From assembly GCA_018105865.1 (NCBI GenBank), contig CM030852.1, positions 13,079,845 to 13,143,844 of the forward strand: DNA of 64,000 bases, in the 5' to 3' direction. Shown here one piece after another: positions 1 through 10,676 of the stretch. Source of the DNA: Metaphire vulgaris. Its lineage: Eukaryota > Annelida > Clitellata > Crassiclitellata > Megascolecidae. The notes under the pieces were generated by a model. That model made no database searches and was not told the DNA's origin. It saw nothing but the letters and a program-made list of their open reading frames with translations. Position 1 is the stretch's first letter; the number at the start of each line of letters is the position of its first letter. The position numbers and the translations under genes were made by a program.

Positions 1-90
1 GACTGTCACTCCATCCATCCGAGGAATTCTTCACGCTTCGTGGTTGCCGGTTTGGCGCCACGTACGGTGTGATGACCCACCGGTAGTAAT
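1..90 (-). CDS. Candidate partial exon, continuation of the Ig-domain gene
   Basis: On the minus strand a strong acceptor (pyrimidine run ending in cccccag) lies just above position 90. The frame that follows is open to the window edge and agrees in phase with the donor at 565 (phase 1). The reading has aromatic and basic residues (YYRWVITPYV...) and no recognisable domain. It is proposed only from splice signal plus phase, and the exon is cut by the window start, so it could be chance. Confidence 0.3.
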
Positions 91-325
91 CTGGGGGAGG
101 GTAGCAACTGGACACACAACGAATACTCGCGTTTATATAGACTGCTCGGTTGTTTGGAACTTGGATATTTATCGTCGTTGAATTCACTGGATCTGTTGGA
201 AAATATTGAAGTATAATAATAGTAATAATAATATTAATAATAATACTTATTATAATTATAAATAAGGAACTCATTCAGACCCATCGTCCAACCCAATAGG
301 AAAGACGGAAGGAAAGAAAGAAGAA

Positions 326-350
326 GAATAATGATAATGATATGATAATG

Positions 351-437
<87 letters not shown>

Positions 438-438
438 G
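326..438. repeat. (TAA)n/(TTA)n microsatellite, palindromic
   Basis: A run of TAA triplets passes directly into TTA triplets, so the tract can fold on itself. A further imperfect TAA tract lies at 219-258. No gene signal is visible between 91 and 560 apart from this; a short TTTAGGG/TTAGGG pair lies near 489-502. Confidence 0.9.
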
Positions 439-565
439 TCCAACTTCTGTTTGATTGATGTGTGTAAGTGCTCTTGTTGTAGGCTAAGGTTTAGGGTTAG
501 GGTCCTCTGTACATGTTTGACGAAATCCAGATTTTAGGAAGGGTAACAAGTAAGAAGCAACTTAC

Positions 566-1773
566 AGGACAGCCTGAATGGAAGTGACCGGGCAACCAGA
601 AGGTTTGTCGGCAATGCAGGGATGTTGGCGGCGAATGAAGGTCCAGCTGAACTGTTGACCAATGAAATGACGTTGCAGGAGAACGACGGAACGCCCGGCT
701 CTTCTGCAGCGATGACCGCGTAGATGGACGCCACTCCGGCGTCACGACCGGTGGTCACTGTCCGCGCGATGAACCTCGTTGAGTCGGAGCTGGACGTAAG
801 GCGCAGGTTTACGTCTCGCGGTCCGTCGTATCGGAACGAACAGGAGATGTTTAGCGAGCTGTACGCCGTCACTTGCGTTGTATTGAAACGAATGACGGGT
901 TCTTGAGCTGGCAATTAAGACAGACAGCATTGAGATACATGGATACATGTAGGCCTACTGCGGAGTGTAGATACGCCACTGTTGTCATTCATCATCATCA
1001 TCAGCTCATAGTCCCCTCAGGAACCGTCGAGACCAGTAGCATGCTGAACGATTCTTTTCCAATTTTCGCGGTCTTGTGCCGCATGTATTGCCTCTCCAAG
1101 ATTTAATCCCGTCCACTCTCTGATGTCGTCGAACCATCGTCTCCTGGGCCTTCCAGGAGGGCGTGTTCCCTCCATTGTTCCCTCCATTGCAACGTTCAGA
1201 ATTCTCTTCTCCTCCATGCGACTGACATGACCAAACATCTGGAGCTTCCTTTCTTTGATTGTGTTTATCACATCACTGTCGATCCCGATTCTTCTCCTTA
1301 CTTCTTTATTCGTGATTTTCATTCCCCACCATATCTTAAGAAGAGCATCGCATTTCAAAAGCCAGGAGTCGCCTGCAGTCATCCTTTTTCAGTGTCCAAG
1401 TCTCGCCTCCATAAAGGAGCACAGAGAAGACACAGACTCGTAAAAGTTGGAGCTTTGTCTTGAGGGAGATCTTTCCAGAGCTCCATAGTTTGCCAAGGCG
1501 ACCCAACTGTTGTCATTGCATCATTCGATCGCATACTACCAACCAGATATATCCATTGGTCCATTTCTTAAAACCCAGCCCAACCCAACCCATCAAATCT
1601 CCGACCCAACCAACTCATGTCGGCAATAGGGTTACTTAACCTCACCTAAATAGGGACATAAATGGGAAATTTAAGTATTCAAATACATCGCAATATCGAA
1701 AAGTGCGAAATATATGACGAAAATAGCAAAAAGTGCGGACGCCACTTAAAATTATTCGTGTACTTTATTATAC

Positions 1774-1830
<57 letters not shown>

Positions 1831-1882
1831 CTTTATTATTATACTTTATTATTATACTTTATTATACTTTATTATACTGTAC

Positions 1883-1946
<64 letters not shown>

Positions 1947-2670
1947 TTTATTATACTTTATTATACTTTAAGTACCGACGACTGTCAATTCCGATGTCAA
2001 GTTGCTACTTCCGGAAAAGCACGTGTAATATCCGGCACGGTCGAACGTGACGTCATTGATGACGAGATTGCAGTCCGGTGACGTCGTCTGACGGATTTCG
2101 TAAGCAGACGATTCGTTGATGACGTTGCACCCGGCGACAATCGTAACCCGTTGATTGGCTGGATCACTGTAACTGTAGTTCCAGCTGAGAACCGAGGGAC
2201 TTCCTTGTCCAGAGTAAATTGTCGAACTTGTTACATAGCTGGGTGAACTTGGTGTATTCAACATATACGGAGTGGAATCAGTACGGTCTTTTAGGAAGAG
2301 GAAATACCTGATGTATTAGACGTATATGGAGTGGAATCAGTGGTATTTTGTCCATAGGAAGAGGATAAACGTGATGTATTAGACTTATATGGAGTGGAAT
2401 CAGTGGCATCTTGTCTATAGGAAGAGGAAATACCTGATGTATTAGACTTATATGGAGTGGAATCAGTGGCATCTTGTCTATAGGAAGAGGAAAAACCTGA
2501 TGTATTAGACTTATATGGAGTGGAATCAGTGGTATCTTGTCTATAGTGTATGGTTGAACTTGATATGCTAGACATAAGTGGAGTATTCATTTCTTCGGAA
2601 CAATTGATCACCACTCGATCGCCAATCACTTTCAACTGATTGATTGGACCCAACACAGTGGAATGCGACT
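566..2670 (-). CDS. Immunoglobulin-superfamily protein, two internal exons (partial gene, one frame break)
   Basis: Two exons are supported. Exon 1976-2670 has an acceptor tttgcag above 2670 and a donor G|GTACTT at 1975. Exon 566-907 has an acceptor ttgccag above 907 and a donor T|GTAAGT at 565. Both junctions are phase 1, the usual phase for Ig-domain exons. The downstream exon encodes one Ig domain with cysteines in NISCSF and SFSCNV. The upstream exon encodes another: first cysteine in VVINCSE, core tryptophan in LSWNY, and the classic D-x-G-x-Y-x-C (DRAGYYTC). Between the first cysteine and the tryptophan sits a Ser/Thr/Asn-rich 21-residue tandem repeat. Near 2285-2305 a repeat unit is about 4 bases short, shifting frame and bringing in a stop; the exon length (695) is not a multiple of three. 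N-glycosylation sequons are frequent. No signal peptide, membrane segment or 5' exon was found. Likely a cell-surface or secreted adhesion/immune-type protein; the exact family is unknown. Confidence 0.7.
1000..1500 (-). mobile_element. LINE 3' fragment (reverse transcriptase C-terminal region)
   Basis: Read on the minus strand, the peptide goes LLYGGETWTLKK (different frame, near 1410), then RKLQMFGHVSRMEE, then GRPRRRWFDDIREWTGL and an arginine/tryptophan-rich end. This succession is typical of the C-terminus of non-LTR retrotransposon polyproteins. At least one frameshift is present. The element ends in a short GATGAT-rich tail near 1000, so it looks like a 5'-truncated dead copy. Confidence 0.85.
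1768..1965. repeat. (ATT)n microsatellite with TACTTTATT interruptions
   Basis: About 200 bases of ATT triplets broken by TATACTTTATT units. It lies in the intron next to the donor of the 1976-2670 Ig exon. Confidence 0.95.
2275..2560 (-). repeat. Coding 63-bp minisatellite (21-residue repeat) in the Ig exon
   Basis: About four and a half units of 63 bp. On the minus strand each complete unit encodes 21 residues with the core DSTPYKSNTSG and an SSSYRQD stretch, including one N-glycosylation sequon (NTS). Because 63 is divisible by three, unit gain or loss preserves frame; the leftmost unit is the exception, being 4 bases short. Confidence 0.9.
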
Positions 2671-2751
2671 CTGCAAACAGAAGACAAACGCGGGTCGCGG
2701 TCACAAAACACGTAACACGAGATTGGAGCAACGGACCTCTGCTGTCCAAGC

Positions 2752-3184
2752 GAATGAATGAACGAATGAATGAGTGAACGAATGCATGAATGAATGGACG
2801 AATTAATGAATGAACGAATGCATGCACGAACGAACGAACGAATGAATGAATGAATGAATGAACGAATGAATGAATGAATAAATGAACGAATGAATGAATG
2901 AACGAATGAATGAATGCATGAACGAACGAATGAATGAACGAATGAATGAACGAATGAATGAATGAACGAATGAATGAATGAATAAATGAACGAATGAATG
3001 AATGAACGAATGAATGAATGAATGAACGAACGAATGAATGAACGAATGAATGAACAAATGAACGAATGAGCGGATGGACAGATGAACGAATGAACAGATG
3101 AACGGATGAACGGACGGACGGACGGACGAATGAATGAATGAATGAATGAGCGAATGAATGAATGAGCGTATGAATGAATGAATG
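2752..3184. repeat. (GAAT)n tetranucleotide tract, about 430 bp
   Basis: Long imperfect GAAT/GAAC tandem array in the intron upstream of the Ig exon. Apparent ORFs on the minus strand (SFIHSFIRSF...) are only translations of this repeat. From 3185 to 3580 no gene signal is seen. Confidence 0.95.
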
Positions 3185-3585
3185 AAACAGAAGTAGCAGT
3201 AATCAGTAAGCAAAGACTAGGTATTCCCTTTTCCCCTATAAATACCACACTCTATTCATATCATGATTTGTTAGTCGTATTTAGACCTATATTATGTACT
3301 GCCTACCTTGGATCCATAAGGATAACGAAAGAACGAAGCACGTTTCCAGGTAGGCACCGGCTCTGATCAGCGTATGGACCGCACCACTCACGCTTCGACG
3401 TCTCATTTTCCAACTCCGTTAATAGCCTAAGTGGCCGCAATAATGTACGTAGAAACTGCGCCGCGAAGTAAGTAAGTAAAATCTCGTAAACTTATCTAGC
3501 GCTTTGGCAAGGAAGTACTGTAGTATATAGCTGCTTATTCTTGTGCTGTTATACGCGAAAGGCAACGTGTGATCTACCAACTGGC

Positions 3586-3698
<113 letters not shown>

Positions 3699-3745
3699 TC
3701 AGCTGAAGTTTACCGTTGAATATGCTGGCGTTGTGGGTTAATAGG

Positions 3746-3930
3746 CCTACCATAGAACTTCGTTATAACGTAATTAGCGGGTCTGTAAAATTTAGTATAC
3801 GTTATATCTGAGGAACGATTTATCCAATACCACCCAATACGGTAACGCATCACACGGAAGAAACACTACACATAGTGGCACGTTATAACCGAGTCTGTTA
3901 TATCGAAATTTACTGCAGTAAAACTAATAG
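3746..3930. mobile_element. Copy of the 'GAACTTCGTTATAA' dispersed element
   Basis: Begins ATAGAACTTCGTTATAACG, has an internal AACGGGTCTGTAAAAT-like segment, a TATCCAATACC segment, and ends with an inverted CGAGTCTGTTATATCGAA. The same modules occur in the same order at 47424-47795, with shorter relics near 13190, 15403 and 30274. Terminal inverted repeats suggest a non-autonomous DNA element. An (AT)n tract follows at 3951-3993. Confidence 0.65.
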
Positions 3931-3948
3931 GTCACGGCTTCTGAAGAT

Positions 3949-3950
<2 letters not shown>

Positions 3951-3993
<43 letters not shown>
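3951..3993. repeat. (AT)n microsatellite
   Basis: Uninterrupted AT dinucleotides following a GATATCG. Confidence 0.95.
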
Positions 3994-3998
<5 letters not shown>

Positions 3999-4140
3999 TA
4001 TTATATAATTCTCGATGTCCGGTCCGGCGAATCTGTCTGTCGGTCACGATACACGGCAGATTTTGCAAGACGCTGTCGCCATAACAACGAAATTGTTTAA
4101 TCAAAACCGTATAATTAAACAACGCAGCGTTTAACGAAGC

Positions 4141-4690
4141 GTCTTAATTGCAGCTCAAATCCCCGTTCCCCTTTCCTCACCCTATCCCTCTCCCAATCGC
4201 CCAGGCCCCAGCCCATTCCGCTCCGGCCCCAAACCCTTTTCCCTTACCTTTCCCCACCCCCTTCCCTCCCTCCCCACCCCTTTCCCAATCGCCCTGACCC
4301 CAACCCATTTCGGCCTCGGCCCCAAACCTTCGTTCCCCTTCCCTCTCCCCACCCCCTCTCCCAATCGCCCTGGCCCCAACCCATTAATGGTCCCAAACCT
4401 CCGTTCCCCTTCCCTTTTCCATCCCCTTCCTCTACCCATCCCTCTCCCAATCTACCAGGCCCCAACCCATACCTGCCCTGCCCGGCAGGCCCCAAACCCC
4501 GTTCCATCCTCTCTCTCCCCTCTCCCAACCCCCGTACCTCTCTCCATCCCTCTCCCAATCGCCCTGGCCCCAACCCATCACTGCTCCGCCCTACCCCACC
4601 GGCCCCAAACCCCATTCCCAAACCACACAACGCTGCTCACAACCCACTTTCCTCTTCCCAACCTCCCTCCCCTCTCCCAATGCCCTGCCC
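4141..4690. repeat. C-rich minisatellite
   Basis: Strongly strand-asymmetric tract (C-rich on plus, G-rich on minus). Degenerate units share CTCTCCCAATCGCCCTGGCC and CCAACCCAT. Open frames across it are compositional, not coding. A related C-rich stretch lies at 28340-28530. Confidence 0.85.
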
Positions 4691-4842
4691 CCGTTATTAT
4701 ATATATTTATTCCTTCCTAGCCTCAATACCTTTTTTAAATTTAACACCTCAAGTGGGGATTAAATTTTCAGACGCTGTCACCGTACTGGGGATTTAATTT
4801 TTGGAAAAGCGTTCTTCAGAAATGATTGCTGTAACGTTTTAA

Positions 4843-5325
4843 ATTTGCTATATCTCAGGCTATATAGAAGCTAAAAAGATGAGGTTTGCACCATTGTTTA
4901 GATTGTTTATTTCTCTTTCTAACCGTCCGTGCAAAACAAACAAATTTGGGGGTAGAGTCCACTTTACGGCCTAAAATATCACCCTTTCCCCCAAAAATTG
5001 TTTAAAGCCCCCTAGCAAAATATTTTCAGCGGTAACCCCACTTTGGTCAGCGACAATGTTGTAAAGGGATGTCAGAGGAACAAAATAAACCAAAAATTTT
5101 GAAAATCGGTTGACATTTGGTAAATATCTATCAATTCTAACCCGATGACCCCAATGTTTGAACATAAGTATTATATCGGTGAATTTCGCGAAAGTTTTGA
5201 ATTGTGAGAAAGTTTCCAATTTTTTTTAATTTGCTATATCTCAGGCTATATAAGAGCTAAGAAGATTAGGTTTGCACCATTGTTTAGCTTTTTTATTCCT
5301 CTTTCTAACCGTCCGTGCAAAACAA
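4843..5325. repeat. Pair of about 95-bp direct repeats
   Basis: The segment TTTGCTATATCTCAGGCTAT ... CTAACCGTCCGTGCAAAAC occurs at about 4843-4937 and again at about 5228-5325 in the same orientation. A related AAAATCGGTT segment lies at 5102 and again near 54717. Probably internal repeats of an unrecognised element. No gene is seen from 4690 to 5560. Confidence 0.7.
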
Positions 5326-5567
5326 AAATGTCCAGCGTTCACGAGCTTTCCGACAATCAAGTGAGAATGAGTAGCAGGCTGTTGCTTGGCGTGAAAAATC
5401 AGCACAGCAAACAAGAGAATCAAGCACTGCATGTCGTTCGACACTGCCAAATCAGTACACTTACCTTGACTATCAAGTTTCAGAAAATTCCTGCGAATGG
5501 GCGTTAACTCGGTTGAAGGAGAAGGCGGCGATTTAAGGAAATTAATTGCGCAAAATCCTATTGCATT

Positions 5568-5759
5568 CAGGGTCGGCGCTAGGGGGGTGTGTCCGCGGGT
5601 CCGGACCCACCCAGCCTCGGGCAGGGGCACCCAAGCAAATCGTTCAAATACGCAGAAAAAATGTTTATTGAGGGGGTGAGGGGTAGTCTGAGCCGGCGGG
5701 TCCTGGCTGTGTAGATTGCATTAGACCCACCCAGTCAACAAAACCCAGCGCCGACCCTG
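5568..5759. mobile_element. hAT-type MITE, 192 bp
   Basis: Terminal inverted repeats CAGGGTCGGCGCT / AGCGCCGACCCTG are flanked by the perfect 8-bp duplication ATTGCATT (5560-5567 and 5760-5767). Related to the copy at 48854-49044. Eight-base target duplication is the hallmark of hAT transposases. Confidence 0.92.
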
Positions 5760-6040
5760 ATTGCATTTGCACAAAATTGGGTGGTAAAACAGTAATCTCC
5801 CCCGTCATTTTTGACGGGTAAACACCTAGTATATATATATATCCAATAACGCAGACAGTTAAACACGGAATGAAACTTATGCTTGAAAACCGTCGGATTG
5901 CATTCGAATTAATCATGCGCTAAGTAATTTGCATCTGTATAGGACCCTACATGGCGGAAGAAGGAAGCATATTGTCAGGCTGAATAATAATAATAATAGG
6001 GGAGAACCAGTTGAATTTATTATGCTATAGTTTACCGTCA

Positions 6041-6072
6041 TCATCATCATCATCATCATCATCATCACCACC

Positions 6073-6167
<95 letters not shown>

Positions 6168-6255
6168 CATCATCATCATCATTATCATCATCATCAGCAG
6201 CAGCATCGTCGTCGTCGTCGTCATCATCATCATAATCGTCGTCGTCATCATCATC
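6041..6255. repeat. Compound CAT/CAC/ATT/CGT triplet repeat
   Basis: Consecutive blocks of CAT, CAC, CAT, ATT, CAT and CGT triplets. The homopolymer-like ORFs on both strands come from this. From 6260 to 6710 only a dispersed repeat (6345-6470) is seen. Confidence 0.95.
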
Positions 6256-6344
6256 AACAACAGCATTAGCAATAACGACGACAACATTAACAAATTGAAC
6301 AGCAATTGCAATATGTGATGTAGTTGGCTTAGAGTACCAGTAGC

Positions 6345-6470
6345 GTAAACTTCTATTAAGCCCCTAAGCTCGAGACCCACCCCACACTTTTAGAGGGGCT
6401 AACATAGAGAAGGGGAAGGTATAGTTGTCCCCCATGCTACTTTTTCATCCAAGTACACGCCAATGACTGC
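6345..6470 (+). repeat. Dispersed repeat, copy 1 (copy 2 at 11865-11990)
   Basis: About 125 bp beginning AACTTCTATTAAGCCCCTAA. It is matched at 11865-11990 by AACTTCTATTAGGCTTCTAA, followed by the same AGAGAAGGGG and CCCCC blocks. No ends or target duplication were identified. Confidence 0.7.
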
Positions 6471-6712
6471 TGGAATAGCCTACCTGACACATATTTGAAA
6501 AGGCAAACAAGGAAGTAGGCCTACTTAGACCCTACATGTAATTCTCTTTTCGGAATTCAGGACGGATGTCAATAATATTACCGTTGACCTGATGTTTACA
6601 TTATCATGCATAATTATCGTACAAATCAGATAGGTAGACCTAGGCTTACCTTAAAACAAATGGTAAACGTAAATGCTGATTTAGTAACCGAGGTAATATA
6701 AGGAACAGAAGA

Positions 6713-7001
<289 letters not shown>

Positions 7002-7045
7002 GATGATGACGATGAAGAAGAAAAGACTTATCACGGAAAAATCTA

Positions 7046-7244
7046 TTGGCGCTAGAAAAATCAGTTAGCTTCAGAATTTGTTCACAATTTAGGACTATCG
7101 GAAATGGGAATCGACGGTCGACGGAATGGACAAGAGTTATTAGTGGAGTGCTCGAGGTTTGTGCTTTTGGAAAATGTGCAAAGACGAGCAACAAGAATGG
7201 TCAATGGATGGTATATTTTAAGCTACGAAAAAGACATTAGAAAG

Positions 7245-7282
<38 letters not shown>

Positions 7283-7795
7283 TTTGACAGAAACATACAA
7301 AATAATGACTGGGAAAGTAGATGTGCCGTATACGATCGATTCTTTACATTGGCACACTATAGCAGCACAAGAGGCCACACATGCAAACTGCAGAGGGTGG
7401 GTCCAGAAAAGAAAAAAAAATAGTGCAAAGGTTGTGGACAAATTTAACAGTTTGGACGAGGTGGGAGTAACAGTTTAAACGGTAAGCGGATTCAAAGGTT
7501 GTCCCGGAAACAGGGTTATTCCTAGGATTATCAATTTGTGTGGTGTCGGTAAATTTTGGGAGTACCCTGTCAAAAAAGTCTGACAAGCAAAAAAGGTCAT
7601 CCCATAGGTGAAATTGGGGGTTTTGGGGAGGGGTGTTTCAAATTGGTCTCAAATTGGGGGGTGTTGGGGACGTTAAGGGGTGTAAAAATACCCCTGCTCG
7701 GAAAACTAGGCTATTGAATGCGGAGAGTTACTACAGTGATTTTCACACAGGCTTAATTAGCCTCCTAAACCACTTAAAATCACATTATTATTATT
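7046..7795 (+). mobile_element. CR1-like LINE 3' fragment with hairpin and (ATT)n tail
   Basis: The plus-strand peptide includes LLENVQRRATRMVNG, LSYEKD, RDLTETYKIMTGKVD and a terminal KFNSLDE. This series matches the end of CR1/Jockey-type reverse transcriptase proteins. A GA-dinucleotide expansion sits inside (7250-7275). About 270 bp after the stop come AGTGATTT...AAACCACTT and an ATTATTATT tail (7735-7795). That end block recurs at 13655, 32665 and 50540 (reversed), always next to ATT repeats, so it is probably the 3' terminus of this LINE family. The copy is 5' truncated and inactive. Confidence 0.75.
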
Positions 7796-8034
7796 AGCCT
7801 ATCAATATGCGCATAGCCATAAATAGGTCGCGAAGGTCATTGACGTCATGAAAAAATTGATTCATCGATTCATGAATATTTATGATTTTCCGAAAGTCCG
7901 GAAATGATCTCCCACTGATTTCATGTCCCGTCTTACTTTGACAACGGCTGGTGGGCCTTACAAGCCCTTTAGCCACGCAATTTGCATAATCGGAAATGGA
8001 GGGGTTGGCCTTACCCTCGAAAATGCCTTCTCAG

Positions 8035-8351
8035 CAGGGGCGCAGCCAGGAATTTGATTTGGGGTGGGGTATAATGTGATTTGGGGTATAAATCTTTAAA
8101 AAGTTGACAATCCTAAAACCACATTAAAAACTTTGAGGTAGCCTGATGTTTGGGAGGCATATATACCGATAAACCCATGGGCGTCCTGAGGGGGTTGCAA
8201 GGGAATGCAATTGTACCCCCCTGGAAAAATGTGGAGTTATGAAAAAAGTAAAATTACTTGTTTCTTTCATCACGAAACCTTGTTTTGCACCTCCTGGAAA
8301 AATTTCTGCGGACGCCCATGGATATAATACCCCCCCGTCGCTACGCCCCTG
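8035..8351. mobile_element. hAT-type MITE ('GGGGCGTAGC' family) with a nested element
   Basis: Ends are CAGGGGCGCAGCCAGGAATT and GTCGCTACGCCCCTG. Flanks CTTCTCAG / TTTCTCAG (one mismatch) form an 8-bp duplication. Interrupted at 8176-8320 by a second element with ends CATGGGCGTCC / GGACGCCCATG, the family also found at 20509-20654. Other copies of the outer family: 30501, 32514, 50067, 50730. Confidence 0.85.
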
Positions 8352-8528
8352 TTTCTCAGTCCGTGACGTAACCCGGGCTCCGGAATGGTAGAGGTAGAGG
8401 CACATTAACATTTTCGGAAAATAAGTCTCCGACGTGCAAAATAAGGTCGTAGCAAAGAGGTCTTGCACGTGCACTCATTTTAGGCAGCTATAGACTGGTC
8501 CAGGTTTGTGAAAACTAGTCACTAGTGA

Positions 8529-8558
8529 GTCTCCAACTCCCCATGGGGAGTTGGAGAC
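8529..8558. repeat. Perfect 30-bp palindrome
   Basis: Two exact 15-base arms (GTCTCCAACTCCCCA and its complement) with no spacer, preceded by a smaller ACTAGTCACTAGT palindrome. Would form a hairpin or cruciform; function unknown. Confidence 0.9.
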
Positions 8559-8578
8559 CAACTCTCCATGCCTAGAAG

Positions 8579-9262
8579 CAGTGACGTGTTGAGAGAGTGG
8601 TGGGCGCCCGGAGCCAAAGTCAATTTCGACGCCCCCATCCCGGCTTTAGGGCCATCCATAAATGACGTAACGCACTGGGGGGGGTCAAACATTTGCGACG
8701 ATGTGTGACGACGGGGGAGGGTCCATAAAATTATATGACGTCACATAATACTAAATATTTTTATTAATACCCCAATGCTATGTTAGTTACCGCAAAATTG
8801 AACGTATTTAAAACCTATAATTATTATACATTTCATTCTAAAAAAAGAATTTGAAAAAGTTTCTGAATATTGTTTCAACTATAGGCCTGATGATTACAAT
8901 TAATAGGCTATTTTCAAACGAAACGCTAATTTTGCCATCGGAAAGACAACAAGAGGAGAGGATGACGTCATATTTGAGGAGGTCTGACTTTATGTGACGA
9001 CGTGTGACGAAGGGGGGAGGTAAAAAAAACTGCCAAAATCGTGTGACGTCATTTATGGATGGCCCTTTGACAAACAAAAGAAATAGCACTGACTGAATTT
9101 TTACGCCACCGTCTGGAGTGCGTCCGGGGCCACATCGATAATTTTTCGGGGGTTTACTGTAAAAAATGTTGGCAAGCAAAAAGGTCGTCGGGTCAATTGT
9201 TGCACCCCCTCTGGGGGGCGCCCGGGGCCACCGCCATACCCGCCCTCTTCTGCACGCTACTG
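8579..9262. mobile_element. hAT-type element with nested insertion
   Basis: Ends CAGTGACGTG and CACGCTACTG are flanked by CCTAGAAG / CTTAGAAG (8 bp, one mismatch). The interior contains GGGCGCCCGG near both ends and is interrupted by a separate inverted-repeat element at about 8650-9065. Confidence 0.75.
8650..9065. mobile_element. Inverted-repeat element ('GGGCCATCCATAAATGACGT')
   Basis: Left end GGGCCATCCATAAATGACGT is repeated inverted at the right (GACGTCATTTATGGATGGCC). Subterminal TGTGTGACGA...GGGGGAGG blocks are also inverted. No clear target duplication. A related end fragment lies near 44769 (GTCATTTATGGACGG). Confidence 0.75.
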
Positions 9263-9545
9263 CTTAGAAGTTGCCATCCCAAGCCGCCCCTTCCCCCGCT
9301 CGCTTGTCAAATCCTGTAGCCACAATAATTGCTGCGAGGAAAAGCTATGGAAGTGGCTATTTTTAGAAGTTTTTATTTCAAAACGGAGGTCAAAGTCCCC
9401 ATTGGTCAACCACCCCGTTTTACCAATCTCTTTCCTTGACATTGATAAAGCCAGAACGCTTGTTACGACCCATAGAGGTAGACCTCCGTTTAACCGCACC
9501 GTCCGACTTTCTTATTAAACCAGTCTTCTGGATTTTTCTTTCTTC
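9263..9545 (+). repeat. Duplicated segment flanking FTSJ1 exon 1, copy 1 (copy 2 at 11190-11452)
   Basis: About 260 bp is shared with 11190-11452, including TTTATTTCAAAACGGAGGTC, CCACCCCGTTTTACCAATCT and TAGACCTCCGTTTAACC. The two copies lie on either side of exon 1. Their left edges resemble the right end of the CAGTGGCGGCTC MITE family, so this may be part of a larger mobile element. From 9830 to 10670 there is AT-rich sequence with no gene or element that I recognise. Confidence 0.75.
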
Positions 9546-10676
9546 TGGTGTTTCACTGTTCTGTCTCGATGTTGTTGGCGTTCCACTGGAAAATAACCTG
9601 AATTTCCTTGCTTACTTGTTTCCTGATTGAACCATACCATTGAACTATACTTCTACGTTTATTAAAGGCTTAATGAGACCGGCGATGTCTGTCACACGCC
9701 AGACGACAGCACGTGACCGGTTTGAACGACAGGTGCTTGTCTGTTTAATCATTCTATTCACCAGGTGGCAACAGTATTGCAGTTTAAAGTTTCGAAGATA
9801 TAGTTATTATTTCACAGTTTGAAAAGTTAAGGCCATGATAGTAAGGACTGTATGGCGTGCATTTAAAAAATATTATTATTTAAAACTTCAATAAAACTGC
9901 TTTATAAGATAAATATCTGTAAAATAAATATTAGATTTACATTCGATTGCATTCTAAAGTGCTTATGAATCTATGATTCCATGCCATAGATATCTAAGCA
10001 CGGTTTATTTTTCGTATTAATTTCACACGTTTTTAGAAACAAATATTACTCTAATTTTAATAAGAAACTTTTTAGAAACTTTTTGTGAAATATAAGCTGC
10101 TGATGGCGAGAAATAGCCATTTAGATCTATTCGTTTAGCGCGTTTAACAATAATTATTTGAGATTATAACAGTAAGTACGGTTAATTTATACAGAGCCGA
10201 CTTATGAGCAGTTTGTGACAGGACGATCAATGAACTGTTTACTTGTAATTTATGGCATCCATCCACAGACCCAACATTTCCCTTCTGTCTTCGCAATTCA
10301 ACTATCTAAATAAATGAAATAAATGACTTCTATATCACCATTTTGTACTGCATTTGACGTCGATTGATGGCTGCTTTAATGTAGAATCGTAATAATCTTC
10401 ATGGTCAGATCCAATTAGTCCGATTGATCTGGTTAGTTTTGGATGATAGGTGATGTGGAATGTAGAGTACGGGAAGATTTTAAGAAATAAGGAATACTGT
10501 ATATATATATATATATTGCCATTGTAGTGAATTTTTGAGACATTTGTGTAGTCAGTCAATTATATCAACCCACTTATATCAATCCCTGATGTAATAAAAA
10601 TTACATCAGTAAATGACGTAATTTTTAATATAATATGCAGGTTTTTACGACATTGTATTTCTTTTACTCTGAAGGG

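Noticed and set aside
489..502. Telomere-like TTTAGGG TTAGGG
   Set aside because: Only two imperfect units; expected by chance in this amount of sequence.
2568..3248. 226-codon ORF (SFIHSFIRSF repeats)
   Set aside because: Translation of the GAAT tetranucleotide array; only its last part overlaps the true Ig exon, in another frame.
4182..4630. Gly/Arg-rich ORFs up to 128 codons
   Set aside because: Frames through the C-rich minisatellite; G-rich strand composition only.
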